NCBI GenBank assembly: GCA_002633005.1
Contig: NMRA01000642.1
Span: 25,874-89,873 of the forward strand
Direction of reading: 5' to 3'
Length of the DNA: 64,000 nt
Origin: Phoronis australis
Taxonomy: Eukaryota; Phoronida; Phoronidae
The notes under the pieces are model-generated. The model searched no databases. It was not told the origin of the DNA and saw nothing but the letters and a program-made list of their open reading frames with translations. This document shows, piece by piece, positions 49,601 through 60,467 of the stretch; positions within the stretch are counted from its first letter, which is position 1; every line of letters starts with the position of its first letter. A program made the translations under genes and the position numbers.

Positions 49601-52600
49601 ATGAGCCCCGATGAGGGAACAATTCTAAGCTCAATTAAAAGTGTGGTTGATGCTAAGAATCACAAATGTTTTACTTTAAGCACTTCAGAATACAAGATGA
49701 ATTAATTGGTCAAACTTTCAGAAGAATAATGCACCTAATGACCCCATGGGTGCACCAAATGACCTGAAAAGTTTGAATTCAAACTCAATCGGTTGATGCT
49801 AAGAATCACAAATGTTTTACTTTAAGCACTTCAGAATACAAGATGAATTAATTGGTCAAACTTTCAGAAAAATAATGCACCTAATGACCCCATGGGTGCA
49901 CCAAATGACCTGAAAAGTTTGAATTCAAACTCAATCGCATTTAGTAAACTGATATGTAATATTGAAGTCTCTAGCTGAAAATTTTAGTTTGCACTCAATG
50001 ACCTTCGACCTATTTTCTGATTGGTTAAGCCTATTGCATAGTAAAGTAGGGCGTTGGATTGGCATGGTGACTTACACCAGTGTGCTGAATTTGAAAAGAA
50101 TTCCTTGAAAAATGTAGGGGATATAACGTTAGTTGACCTTTGCACTAATTGACCCTATCCGGTGCATTATCAGCGTCTTTAGGAGAATTATTGCAAAGCC
50201 CATGAAAAAATGTGTTTATTGCTGAGAATCACAGTTGTCTAACAGTTGACACATCAGAATACTTGGTGAATGAAAAGGTCAAATTTTCAGAAGAAAAATG
50301 CACCTAATGACCCTATGTTTGCACTAAATGACCTGAAACTTTGGATTCCGAATTGAATTACCTGTGCCAATCAGACCTGTAAATTTGAAGTGTCTAGCTC
50401 AAAATTTTAGTTTGCGCCTAAGGACCTTTGACCTGTTTAACCTGATTGGATGACCTAATTACTTAGAAAAGTAATTTTTTGAATTGCTTTATTGACCTAT
50501 ACCTGTGTACCGAATTTGAAAAGAATAGATTTTAAAATAAAGGAGTAGGATTTTGAAAATTATATGGTCTTTGCACCAAATGATCTCTTCCGGTGCAATA
50601 TGGAATATGATTATATAACGAATCAAAATTTATTTACTGTCAGAAATGATATGCTGAATTTAAAGAACGTAGCTGCACTCAATTTGGAGTTATTAAGCCT
50701 CAAATTTGGTCGGAAGAAGAACAAGAACAAGAATAAGAATAAAATTGAAGAAAACCCAGGAACAACACTACTCTGCGCTTGCACGCGGAGTTCTAAGAAT
50801 AACATTGAAGAAAACCCAGGAACAACAGTACTCTGCGCTTACACGAGCAGAGTAATAAAATTGAAGAAAACCCAGGAACAACAGTACTCTGCGCTTGCAC
50901 ACGCAGAGTAATAAGAATAAAATTGAAGAAAACCCAGGAACAACAGTACTCTGCGCTTGCACGCGTAGAGTAATAACATGTAGAACTTCAATGACGTGAA
51001 AACCAGTCTACAATTTGCTTGACACATATTGCGGCATAGTGCGTGAATAGCTTGAGATTCGAGTGTCACTTTATAATTCGAGACGGCCCTGTTTGACATA
51101 AAGCAATACAGGCAGCTTTAAGCCTTAAAGTCACTATTTCCTTCACTTTTACCCGCTTAGATCACAAATTGAGCTTTGTCAATCGAAAGATATCACTAAA
51201 ATTAACACTTTTCGTAAATTACAGCCATGTACATACTCTCGTTATTTTAGTATTAATTTTTTAAAATTCATAAAAAGTGGGCGGACATTCAGTCAAACCT
51301 CATTATTTATGCGGGGTTGCCAGTGGAGAGATTACCCATAATGCACTCGAATCAGCTGACGGAAAAGAAACGCGTCAAGTACAAGCTGCCGAGGTGAGTC
51401 GTGTTTTGGGACTTCTTGTCAGATAAACAAGAAATCAGAACGTACAAACATTTGGAAATCAGAGCTTGATTCTTACGCGTGACAACAAGATTAATTTGTT
51501 CTGAACCTCGGTTCTTTCAACTACATGTATTTCTGTTGCTATCCCGAGCCATTCGAAGTCGTCGTATCCGTGTAGGCCTAGTGTCTATCCTTGTGAGTTG
51601 TGTTTCAAACCTGCAATTAAGTCTTTGTGGTTCATGACTTCGTCGAGCTTGGTTGTTAACGTTTCCTCTTCTGCGAGATTATGTACAACTCGGAGGTGCA
51701 CAATATCAGTTGCGAGAAATAAGTTTCCTGCGTGACATTATGATGTTCAATTTCCAGGCCCTGGAAGTGGGTTTGCAAGAGACTATATAGAGCACTGGAC
51801 CTAGTGCATGGGGTAGGAATGATTCCATGGCTGCGTCTCTAAATTACAGAGGCGGATCTAGGATACCATAAAACGGACCCCGACATTTTGTCTTGGGCAA
51901 TTGTGCTTTACGATTGAATGCGAAATCCCTGCCGAAAAATCAAGGAGGCTCGAATTTTGGTCCTCATACTACAGAGCAAATAGTGGACAAAAAACGAGAA
52001 GGCTTTTGCAGAGGTCCCGCGACACGTGTGATCGGATCTGAGCCCCCCTCAGCCAAGGGGAGGGGGGGCAGGGCAGGCCGCCTGGGCGCCCCCTAAATCC
52101 GCCTATGAGTTTCTCCAAAACCCAATCCTAACCCAGTAGATGATTTCAATGAAAAATCTGATAGTCATACAGTCGTTGTGTTTGTACTTGTTGGCAAATA
52201 AATCCTACAATACAAATAAAAGTTATAAAATAGTTCTCAATGTAGTCAATGAATTACTCTCATTTTAGGGTCGAGTCAGTCGCATGAATAAAAGAAGGAA
52301 TTGAGAGACCTACTGTTCGATGTCGCCAAGCAAGAACCTGAGTTAAAAAATTAGGGTACCAGAGCTCATTTCAGTGGATCATTACCCAGTACCATCAGAA
52401 GATCCATCATGGTGCCCGTGTCACAGGTGTCAAGAAGAGCCAACCGGAAATAAAATTGTGCTGTGGGCAGCAAGCTGCTGTGTTTTCATTGTTACCAGTA
52501 AGTATTCACTAAACGGTTGTCTAAAAATTTAATCATTATGAAGTTTTTAGTACTGACTACATATATCAGTGGGAAACATTGTACAGACTCCTATAGCTAC

Positions 52601-55420
52601 TTTAATTTTGAGTCTTCAATTGGTTTAAAAAGATATACAGCCATACAATTCAAATCTCCTTTTGAAGAAAAACAAATATTTGTCCAAGAACTCAAATCAA
52701 ATCTCAGTAGGAAAATTAATCCCATCCAAAACCAACCAAATGTCAATTTACAAAAGTATTGGTGAGTTCAGTCAGCATTAATGAAAATAATTTTATACGC
52801 TTTGATTGTCCATTGTTGTTTATAATTCATTTGCAAGAGACAAATGTTCCTTATCAAATCTGCAGTAATGCCAAAACCGCAAGAAAATATATTTTACCAA
52901 TGCTTTTAGGATTTCCAAGTGTTTTGCCTGGAGAAGGTGTACCTGCCTTTGAGAAAGTGCAACGAAATGTGATGACACTGAAGCCAGAGACAGATAAGAA
53001 TGTGTCTAATTGACATCAGGCATACAGAAACTTTATCTTGGGGCAACATGGACATCTTGGGAGACATGTGGACAGAGTTGCCCAGTCGTGTTTGGACAAA
53101 TATATTCACAGACTCATTGGGACATACAGGCTACACAGTTGTAGCTGAACATTGAAACATGCTTGTTCATAATTGTTACTTTGTGAGATGAAAGCGTTTC
53201 ACTCTTAGTTCTAAAATCGTGTAATTCTGTGATTCAAAGTGGGAGGTCTTCGCCACAACTTTATGGAGTGTCAGATAACTGGTTCCAAATGTTTCAGCAT
53301 TGATCCAGGGGCTATAATGTTCACTGTTAACATCTGTTCATATTTTCCCCCAAAAATTTATCATTAACATACCGTGTTGTCTATATTTCTATTGCTACTC
53401 AACATTTCATAAATGCATTATTTAGGCATCAAATGAGTTAATTGCATGAGAATACTTCAATGTATTTTAAGAGCAAGAGAAATCTTTATCAGCCAATTTG
53501 AAGTATAAGTAATAGGAGTGTGACAATTAGTCTGAAAATTTGCTCTTATTTTATGCCTCATTGGTAAAATAGTACAATGTCTCAGAATTTTATTTTGCTT
53601 TTAACACCGGAGGTACATGTACGGATCATCTGAAATAAAAGCCAGCGATGATTTTGAATAGTTCTTTGTTGGCTAATATCTATGTTATACTGAAAGCAAA
53701 CTATAAATAAATTCAGCTACCAAAAACTTCGTGTTTTTAACACTAGAATACCGTTTATAAAGGACTTAAACTGAGGTTGAATTGTAATGTCTAAAACTTC
53801 AATAAATCACTGAAGAGATTTAGACTAAGGTATTCTACAAATGATTTTGTACATAAAGGAGAGTATAAGTGACGTAGTTTTAGCAGCATGTGCGTTGACT
53901 ACAAACGCAATTTCTAAGAAAACTAAAGCAACAAATGTACAAACATCACAACTACATGTATTAGTGTGAACTTTTTATTTTTTAGTATAGTATAAAAAGT
54001 CCATTTGGATTTTGACTTGCAACAAGAACCTAGATCATTCTTAAATTATTTACAGTCATGTAGTCCAACAGGCCCCAATTTCAAAAAACTAGTCATGGAT
54101 TGAACTTTTCAAAAACTGTGTTTCATAGTTAGACTAGGGACAAGGACTTCAAAAAATGAACCTTACTCAGAAGTACAGCACACCCGATTTTTGCCTATTT
54201 AATGATTCTAAAAGCAACTTCCCACCTACATGTAGTTCTCTACAACAGATTAATGCTCCGTAACCATCGACAAACCTCAAAACCTGGTGGAAAATTTCAA
54301 GTCTGCTAAACGGTAAAAGCATCACCTACGCTTTTAGCGAATTACACGCAACTGTGGGAAAAAACCACCGACCAAGAACCATGTCTAATTTGTGAGATAG
54401 GGGTATGAGTTTTTAGGTGATTCCTATTTTTGTCTTTCCTGATTAACGCCAATAATGCATTAGCAGATGACAGAATGAGCATTGGGCAAAATTATCAGAC
54501 CTGGTTTTCTGGTTGTTTAGCCATGGCCCATAATCAAAAGTTGCGACATTTTCTGATTTAAAGCTCCATATCTTGAAATTAACCGAAACTCCAAGTTTAT
54601 ATTCGACACTCGAATGTTCGATTGACACTTCGTACGGCCTCCATTTATTTCTTGGTGCACCACACCAAAACTAAAAATTAAGCTAAAAATCTGCATTAAA
54701 TTCAGTTCATTATGGAAAAAATCGATGTCATGGCGAAGAAGTGTTTGCGTAAAGATCCGTTTCATGAAGTTTTTAACAAAAATGAAGCAGAAATAGTGCC
54801 TTTAACAAAAGGAGCAGGACAATAAATATTCTAAATAGACTTTCAACTGGAACCAATATTGATACCTAGAATGTAACAAACTAGAAATCTGCCAAGGCCA
54901 AAAGGTCTATATACACCTGTCAAGTCTTTTAAGGCCCCATAGTACGAGCAGGTGTTGTAATAATTCAGCTTAAACTCTTATGCCACCTCTTTACTGTGCA
55001 TGCATGAGCGTTTAACGGATATATAATGTAAATAGATATTAATGGCTATCGCTAGAGCTTACATGTATCTTCAGCCTAAGAAGAGACTTAGTAATAAGAT
55101 TCAGTTTCACTCACAATTTGTGTCTCAAATAATACTAATCTTTATCATACATGGAACGTGAATCTTTTTTCAGAGTTGTCGAGACTGCTGAGAACAAGAC
55201 GGTGATTACTTTTGATGGAGACAGTGATCATGTAATTAGCTTTGACGAAATCAAGCATGTTCTCTCTACCGTCGGCATCTCTAAAGATACTGACGAGGAT
55301 ATCAATTCTATGTTAGAGGTTGCTGACACAAACAAAAACGGCATCTTGACCGATTCCGAGTTGACTCAATTTATACACTCCATTCTCATGGAAATTGTCG
55401 GAAGTGGCAAATCACAATGA
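46619..55420 (+). CDS. Calmodulin-like protein with four EF-hands (two exons seen, 5' end missing)
   Basis: Exon A (46619-46837) encodes EF-hand loops [12 protein letters not shown] and [12 protein letters not shown]. Exon B (55174-55420) encodes [12 protein letters not shown] and [12 protein letters not shown] and ends GSGKSQ plus TGA. Each loop has Asp at position 1, Gly or a tolerated substitute at position 6 (His in the third) and Glu at position 12. Exon A ends in phase 2 (AA) and exon B starts with the completing base (A, after a TTTTTTCAG acceptor), so they join as Lys across an 8.3-kb intron. The expected role is calcium sensing or binding; the partner is unknown. Exon A needs an upstream exon ending in phase 2, which I could not find, so whether the protein is secreted or cytosolic is open. 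Confidence 0.8.
47195..49370 (-). mobile_element. 5'-truncated non-LTR retrotransposon (LINE) in the EF-hand intron
   Basis: On the minus strand, reading from about 49370 down, I see reverse-transcriptase blocks in order: [16 protein letters not shown], a [15 protein letters not shown] block, [39 protein letters not shown] and [10 protein letters not shown] (a YADD box with Tyr replaced by Cys). These continue into 48523-48011 ([20 protein letters not shown]) and 47949-47455 ([15 protein letters not shown], then a Cys/His C-terminus). The style matches the CR1/jockey-like group, unlike the L1-type element at 31693. Stops and frameshifts break it, and the endonuclease part is missing. Confidence 0.8.
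49580..50600. repeat. Degenerate tandem repeat rich in TGACC motifs
   Basis: Three diverged units of roughly 430-570 bp start with TGACCTCTTCTGGTGCATTA-like text at about 49581, 50150 and 50580. Inside the first, a 146-bp piece is duplicated almost perfectly (about 49645-49790 and 49791-49936). Each unit carries CACCTAATGACCC and AAATGACCTGAAA blocks and a GACCTTTGACCT-like block. It is non-coding. Confidence 0.75.
50738..50975. repeat. Four-copy ~60-bp minisatellite
   Basis: The block ATTGAAGAAAACCCAGGAAC recurs at 50744, 50804, 50860 and 50922, each followed by ACAGTACTCTGCGCTTGCAC-like sequence. Spacing is 56-62 bp. The open frame through it (50564-50911) simply reads the repeat. Confidence 0.9.
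51847..52107. mobile_element. MITE-like element with CAGAGGCGGATCTAGG ends
   Basis: The left end, CAGAGGCGGATCTAGG, pairs with the reverse complement of the right end (CATAGGCGGATTTAGGGG). The element is about 261 bp, GC-rich on its right side, without a transposase. The CAGRGGCGGAT start resembles hAT-type ends. A related end (GGGGCGGATCCAGGATTTTG) occurs at about 31628 and 38766. Confidence 0.6.
52290..53150 (+). pseudogene. Broken gene for a P2RX7 C-terminal (ballast)-like domain
   Basis: Three pieces in different frames resemble the cytoplasmic zinc-binding ballast domain known from P2X7 receptors and from many invertebrate proteins. They are [19 protein letters not shown] (52292-52348), [16 protein letters not shown] (52401-52448) followed after a frame change by LCCGQQ, and near 53012 [16 protein letters not shown] with a downstream Gln-Ser-Cys (about 53078-53086) in place of the usual Pro-Ser-Cys. 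The Cys pattern WCxCxxC...CC and the (R)HxAYR block are the family marks. At least two frame breaks and in-frame stops indicate a pseudogene, unless introns explain some breaks. It lies in the intron of the EF-hand gene. Confidence 0.58.
54250..54515. repeat. Dispersed repeat, copy 2
   Basis: Diverged relative of 21330-21600 with CTACGCTTTTAGCGAATTAC near 54328 and ATGAGTTTTTAGGTGATTCC near 54405. The remaining intron sequence between 53151 and 55173 shows nothing else recognisable. Confidence 0.6.
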
Positions 55421-55517
55421 AATTCTGGCGTCACTTATCAGCAAATGTCTAGAAAAAATGTTTCCTTGTCTTAACCTATTTCAAATTTGACTCTGTATTT
55501 ATGAAAGACTGCAGACA

Positions 55518-55523
55518 ATTAAA
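55518..55523 (+). promoter_or_regulatory. Likely poly(A) signal of the EF-hand gene
   Basis: ATTAAA lies about 97 bases after the TGA at 55420 and is followed within 20-40 bases by a GT-rich tract (TTTGTGGTGTGTGTTTC, about 55538-55554). This is the usual arrangement for 3' end formation. Confidence 0.55.
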
Positions 55524-57615
55524 AGACGATTTAATTATTTGTGGTGTGTGTTTCATTTTTGTTTCATGATTACGAGCAACTACAATAGATAACAGAGCTG
55601 CAAGCAAAGAGAAACATTTGTATTGTCTGCTGTCTCTGGTATCCGGAATAAAGGACAGCGCACGTGCTCATTGTAAGTGTAATGAGAATGAAGACCGGTT
55701 TAGATAAACCAGAGTCGCTGTGGGAGAAATATTCGGAAAATTGGGCTCGATCTGAGATTGTCGCATTCAAGAGTTGTCTAACTTCAGCTCAGGCCAGACA
55801 AATGCTATTTGATATGAATTTTCTCAAAATTAATGGTGGAATTAGGACTTAAAGGATGATGTGGAATCGTTGCGGTGTTTTTTATGCCATCGAAACAATG
55901 ACGACATGTAAAAAACCTTCATGTCCGTTACTGGCGTCTGAAAAAAGGCACAGAGAGAATATGACCGCGGAATTCCAGAAATATAAAATACGTTTATGTT
56001 GGAAGCCTAAGTAAATGTCATGCAGTGTAGATGTAGAGACAGAGATTGGACTCATCAGTTATTCTTTACATTAATGACCGCTCTGTGACTGCAACTCCTT
56101 AGATAATCTCTCACTCGATGTATGCGTTGATGTTAGGTCGTGGTTAGTGCGCGATGCATTGATAAGAATGACTGCACGAGATCATCAGGCAAAAGTGGGA
56201 ACATGACATACCACGGTTATTTTCAAATATAGCTTATTTATACAACTAGGTGGAGTGATTAAAAACTGGTATATTTATTTGGAAGCCTTTCTTGCCAAAA
56301 CACAGTACCACCTGGCGTTGGATTTCAAGACTATGCAAACCCGACCTGGTGCAGATTATGTAACAATCAGAACTAGAGAAAACCTATTACGCACGTTCCC
56401 CATATCTTGTTTCTAGCAATAATGTCCGAAGTGGATAATTGTTCTGTCCAAGAGTGAGTTTCTTTCTTGATTGAATAGAACGTGGTTTTCAAGAGAGGCA
56501 TTGCTTTCCCAGGGTTCCCTTCTGCCTACTGGATAGGGACTGCAAATTTCATGAAATTCTGTCAAGGAACTTCGAAGATACAGATGAAAATGAAAAAAAT
56601 TAGTCGAGAGAAAAGAGTGGTGGTTAGTTCCGTTCAAAAGGCGTCGCTCTTTTGTGTCAATCTCAAGTAAATACGTTTAGGAAAGTTCTTGCGAGGAATT
56701 CGTGAGATACTGCGCCGTTTCAAGAAACAAAATTTTAAACATTCTCAATTAGAAATGGCCACCAGGTGGCACAAGAAGGCAGCGTCGCTTCCTAAACATA
56801 GTCGAATTACGAAGGTACTTAAACAGCACACCAGCGTTAAAACTCATTTGCTATTTCATCTATTATAGAAACATATCAGAAAAATTTCTCCAATCCCCCA
56901 AGAGGTTTTAAAGATGCATCAGCGGACAAGCAGGATGACTGCACAATGCAGTTAAATATAAATACGTGGGAACGTATTTGACTTCCTTAACAAGACATTT
57001 CCTTAAAAACACCTTTTGAACGACAACTGGCAGTGGTGGGCTGGGAAATGGGCCGCAACGACCAAGGACAGAAGAGGTGGCGACAGAAGGAATCTAAAAA
57101 TTGAGTCTAGGTGTGGGGGGGGGGGTTGACGAATGCATTTGGTTTGTGCTCCCCTCGGTAACATTCACCTTAAAGTACAACCTCTTAATCTCCCACATGT
57201 GACTGTTGACGAGCTTGCGAGTAGGGAGGGGGTGTTGCAGACGTTCCGTTTTAGAAATTGCCCAAAATCTTGCATTGTGGGTCTGGGCTTATCATCAGAG
57301 ATCATAGAGAGGGAGACATATCTGTTAGCGGAATCCCAGTGGAGGGCCACTGGCGAACCCTGTTCTTTCATGGGCCATAGTGACATCTAGCGGGCTTTGC
57401 TCTGAGCAATACAAATAAGGTGGATCAATCGTCGCTGATACGAAATAATCTATTAATTTCCTTTGCGTTGTGGTGCTCCAGGTATTGTGGTTTTTTAATC
57501 CTGAGTGCTGTGAAGTGAATACATGTACATGTACCTTGCCACAACGTGTCCCGTGCTTCAATTTGTGATATTTTGACTGCAGTTCGAGGTGCATATTTGT
57601 TTTATACCGTGATAT
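55524..57615. other. Intergenic stretch without a recognised gene
   Basis: No exon with a known domain, RNA gene or complete transposon is visible. A poly-G run lies at about 57113-57125. The ORF-sized open frames here (for example 57133-57390) lack recognisable features. Confidence 0.5.
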
Positions 57616-57735
57616 AGTTGATTTGTATCAGACAAGCAACGTGCACTGAGCAATCAACCATATTTATTACTCGAAACTATCCCGCACTAAACACACTGAG
57701 AGATGGTGCCACCTGGCGAGCATCGCACACATTAA
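57616..57735 (-). repeat. 3' LTR of the gypsy element
   Basis: The 120-bp copy matches 63698-63817 with about five differences. In plus-strand reading it starts AGTTGATTTGTATCAGACAA and ends GCACACATTAA. The TTAA at 57732-57735 is also the target site of the nested transposon. Confidence 0.8.
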
Positions 57736-58059
57736 AGGCGAAGGCAACCTTTTTCCATGTCATTTTGAGCTAAAATAAGGTGGGTTGGTTATCCTAGGCA
57801 TATTTTCCATTTTTCGTAATTTTATTAATTACTCTTCCGCTACTCCGGAAGTGACGTTTTAGGAGGCAAGCGTTTCCCGCCACTTGGTTTTACGTTGAAT
57901 TTACCGTGCGAATCTGCTCTATTCTACTTTTGTTTTGTGCTGTTTTTTAAATAATTGTCGCCACCACTTTCCGTCGGCGAGTATTCTGCGGCAAGATAGG
58001 TTAGTAGAGATCTCAACTACGTTGGATTTAGGGATTGTTTAGTGTGTTGTAAGCTGAAA

Positions 58060-58455
58060 ATGGCTGGAGTCGGTGACCCGTATCACAGTGACAGTAGTGT
58101 GAGTGACGAAGACCTTGTTCACAGCAGTGGCGACGAGGAATTTTTTCACGGACATTCAGTGGGTGGGTACTTGTTTGAGCCCGAGTATATCGAGGCAGAG
58201 TACGCACAGGCACAGGCAGCTGCTGAGAGGAACGAGGCGGCTACTGAGGACAGACGTGGTGACATATCTTGGTGCAAATGCACTGTGTGCGTTGTTACAC
58301 CTACCTCAATGGAATGCTTGTGCTGTTCAGAGTTCAACGAGGACAAGCCACTACTGGACGTGGGTAAGTGGACCTCCGGCACACCACAGACAGAGGAACA
58401 ACTGTCCCACTTGCCAGAGTGTCCCGCGACACACTCCCACTGGATGGTGACCTGA
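58060..58455 (+). CDS. P2RX7 C-terminal (ballast)-like protein, truncated
   Basis: 131 codons from the ATG at 58060, in the transposon. An acidic Ser-rich start (SDSSVSDEDLVHSSGDEEFF) is followed by GYLFEPEYIEAEY and, near residues 85-104, DISWCKCTVCVVTPTSMECL plus CC, the Cys pattern WCxCxxC...CxCC seen in ballast-type zinc sites. The (R)HxAYR and PSC blocks that complete the domain are missing. A consensus donor, GTAAGT, overlaps codons after LLDVG (about 58365), so the ORF tail beyond it may be intron sequence, with later exons lost in an internal deletion. The function in the transposon is unknown. Confidence 0.62.
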   Translation: MAGVGDPYHSDSSVSDEDLVHSSGDEEFFHGHSVGGYLFEPEYIEAEYAQAQAAAERNEAATEDRRGDISWCKCTVCVVTPTSMECLCCSEFNEDKPLLDVGKWTSGTPQTEEQLSHLPECPATHSHWMVT

Positions 58456-59139
58456 GCACCCAAACTGCTTACATCGTGTCGTGTGACTCCCTCGCCACAC
58501 ACCTGACACCTTCTAAATAGACAAGTCCACAATAAATTTATCAAAGTTTGGCTCATCGGTCTGTTCGCTGAACGACAAACTGTCCTCTTCACTGGAGGTC
58601 GAACTAGGCCTGTAATCACTGCCACTACTCAATATCGCTGCAGGGCTGCTTACAGGCTCTGGGCTGGAGAAAACAGCACAGGGCGAATCACTACTGGTTC
58701 CAGGAATTGCACGCTCTGGGGTACGTTCGGTGGCACGGGTGACAGTAGATGAAGTGCCTCCACTTGCTCCAGTCACTGTACTGGCCACAGCTCGCGAGGC
58801 TTCTCGCTTCAAAAACGCACATCTCGGGGGTGGCGACGGGGCACTGCCGGGAATCTACACAGACGGAATGGCATCCTTCTTCAGGCGTTGTTTCGCAGGG
58901 ACCTTCATCAGTTCAGCATACAAATCCCTTTCGTAACCGGAGGGCAGAAAGTGCTTGCCACACACACGGTAATTCTCCACTGCTTTGTACGTTGCGTGGA
59001 CGGGTAACGCTGCGTTCTTTACACGAACGAGCCAAGTACGGCGAAGTGTGTCATCCATCGGAAAGCGATGCAAACGTACTCCCAAAGCGCGCGTGAGCCG
59101 ATAATTAGTACATTCCGGTACGCAGCAACAGTGTGGCAT
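58366..59139 (-). pseudogene. THAP-domain transposase remnant (N-terminal part)
   Basis: Starting at 59139, MPHCCCVPECTNYRLTRALG opens a C2CH THAP zinc finger: Cys pairs at the start, the RFP block (LHRFPMD), a Trp in RRTWLVRVKN and CGKHF with the last Cys and His. An in-frame TAG at 58855 follows DAIPSV, after which the same frame continues as a Ser/Thr/Pro-rich linker to 58513. A one-base shift then leads to LFRRCQVCGEGVTRHDV and IQWECVAGHSGKWDS, resembling the zinc-ribbon start of Kolobok-type transposases from memory. The catalytic region is absent. It would have bound the transposon ends. Confidence 0.65.
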
Positions 59140-59635
59140 GTTGACTGACTAGTAAATTAAAGCAAACGACGACGGAACTTAACACAACCGAGGTAGAACA
59201 TTGACTGACTCTGCAGCTCTCACAGTCAGACTATATGAAAAGAAATTGGCGCGAAATGCTTGCCTCCTAAAACGTCACTTCCGCAGTAGCGGACGAGTAA
59301 TTAATAAAATTACGAAAAGCTGTAATTAAGTGGAAAATATGTCTAGGATAACCGAAAAACCTTATTTTAGCCTTTAACACCTCCCCTGTTTTAACGAAGC
59401 TAAACAAGAAAAAACTGACAGATAAGAGAACAAGAACATGAGAAACCTTAAACTACATGGAATGAACATGGCCTCGCCATAAGGGCAAGTACTTAACAAC
59501 AGGTCAGATATCTAAACGCTTTGGAGGAACCACAACCCTACCAGAACGAGTAACATATCGAGTAGTCAGCTTAACCACACTTGGGACGTCCGGGACAGGT
59601 GTGCTAGGTGTGCGAGACACAGACGGACTGTCTGG

Positions 59636-60467
59636 TTAAGAAACTACAACGGTACCATCTACAGGCGGACTAGCTGGAGGGCGGACTACTGGCGAAGTAA
59701 CACTGTCCGGCGGCATCTGTGGCACCTCCGACCTTGTAGGAACAGGGCGTAAATGTGCCCGGGACCTCCGCAAGTAGCAAAATGGCGTCCTTACAACATA
59801 GGAGCGGGCGTTACTTCTATCAACGATTTTACCAAAATACCAGGGCATGTGTTTCAGATGAGGGGGCGGTTTGGCATAAACGTTTTCACCAACACTGAGA
59901 GAAGGGACAATACGAGCAATTGGGTCATAAGTTGCTTGGGACTTTAATCGTTTTTTCTCAATGCAGGACGAGACAAGGTCATGACAATCTTGCTTGAGCA
60001 AAGACGGGTGAATTGGGAGTATACATGTACTGCGTAAACGCCTTGCCAAACATCGCTGAACAAGGCTCAGATCATGTCCCTGTTGAGGAGTGTTTGGATA
60101 CATCAATAGTGCTAGGTTTACGTCATCACACTTCTTAAGAAATGATTTAATCAGCCTTACTATTGCCTTTGGGCCATTGCGGGGACGAGGTAACGTGTCG
60201 AACTCCGTAGGCTTGGTAGAAGTTATCGAAATCGGCACTAAGAAATTGTTGCCCATTATCAGTTACAAGTGTCTCTGGAATACCATATCTTGCAAAATGC
60301 CCTTTTGACTTCAATATGGCTGTATTCGACAAAGTATCGGCAAGTTCATCCACCTCAATGAAATCAGAATAGTGATCGACAGTCACTAAATAATGCCGAG
60401 ACTTATACTGGTATAGATCCTGGCTCACTAGCTGCAAAGGGTAAGAGGGTATGGGTTGAGAAAGCAT
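59636..60467 (-). pseudogene. Integrase core and C-terminal region
   Basis: Frame 60467-60147 has the core with LYQYKSRHYLVTVDHYSDF, FARYGIPETLVTDNGQQF and TSSPQWPKGNSKAD, which contain the first two catalytic Asp and the position of the final acidic residue. After a frameshift, 60256-59636 continues with LLMYPNTPQQGHDLSLVQRC and the C-terminal strand-rich part (PWYFGKIVDRSNARSYVVRT). The region normally inserts element DNA into the genome. A further broken stretch of 59391-59635 leads to the polypurine tract. Confidence 0.78.

Larger units (their letters stand above)
57736..59373. mobile_element. TTAA-targeted DNA transposon (Kolobok-like, internally deleted)
   Basis: 1,638 bp flanked by TTAA on both sides (57732-57735 and 59374-59377). 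The ends are AGGC...GCCT, and imperfect inverted repeats of about 130 bp follow (57771-57883 against 59241-59370), sharing TAAAATAAGG, GGTTATCCTAG, CGTAATTTTATTAATTACTC and GTGACGTTTTAGGAGGCAAG. The left end carries about 30 extra bases. It contains a P2RX7-like ORF on + and a THAP-type ORF with a transposase start on -, meeting tail to tail. The TTAA duplication excludes most superfamilies except piggyBac- and Kolobok-like. The THAP domain and lack of CCC ends favour Kolobok. Confidence 0.72.

Noticed and set aside
50744-50945. Repeated IEENPG text resembling viral/LINE 2A ribosome-skipping peptides
   Set aside because: The essential final Pro is Thr in every copy, the preceding residues do not fit, and it is the translation of a minisatellite.
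46619-55420. EF-hands as the C-terminus of the three-enzyme fusion
   Set aside because: Exon 26 ends in an in-frame stop with a complete phosphoesterase C-terminus, and 17 kb including a LINE separates the two.
58146-58330. Minus-strand ORF continuation opposite the ballast ORF
   Set aside because: Downstream of the transposase-like GKWDS block the frame is merely antisense to the P2RX7-like ORF.
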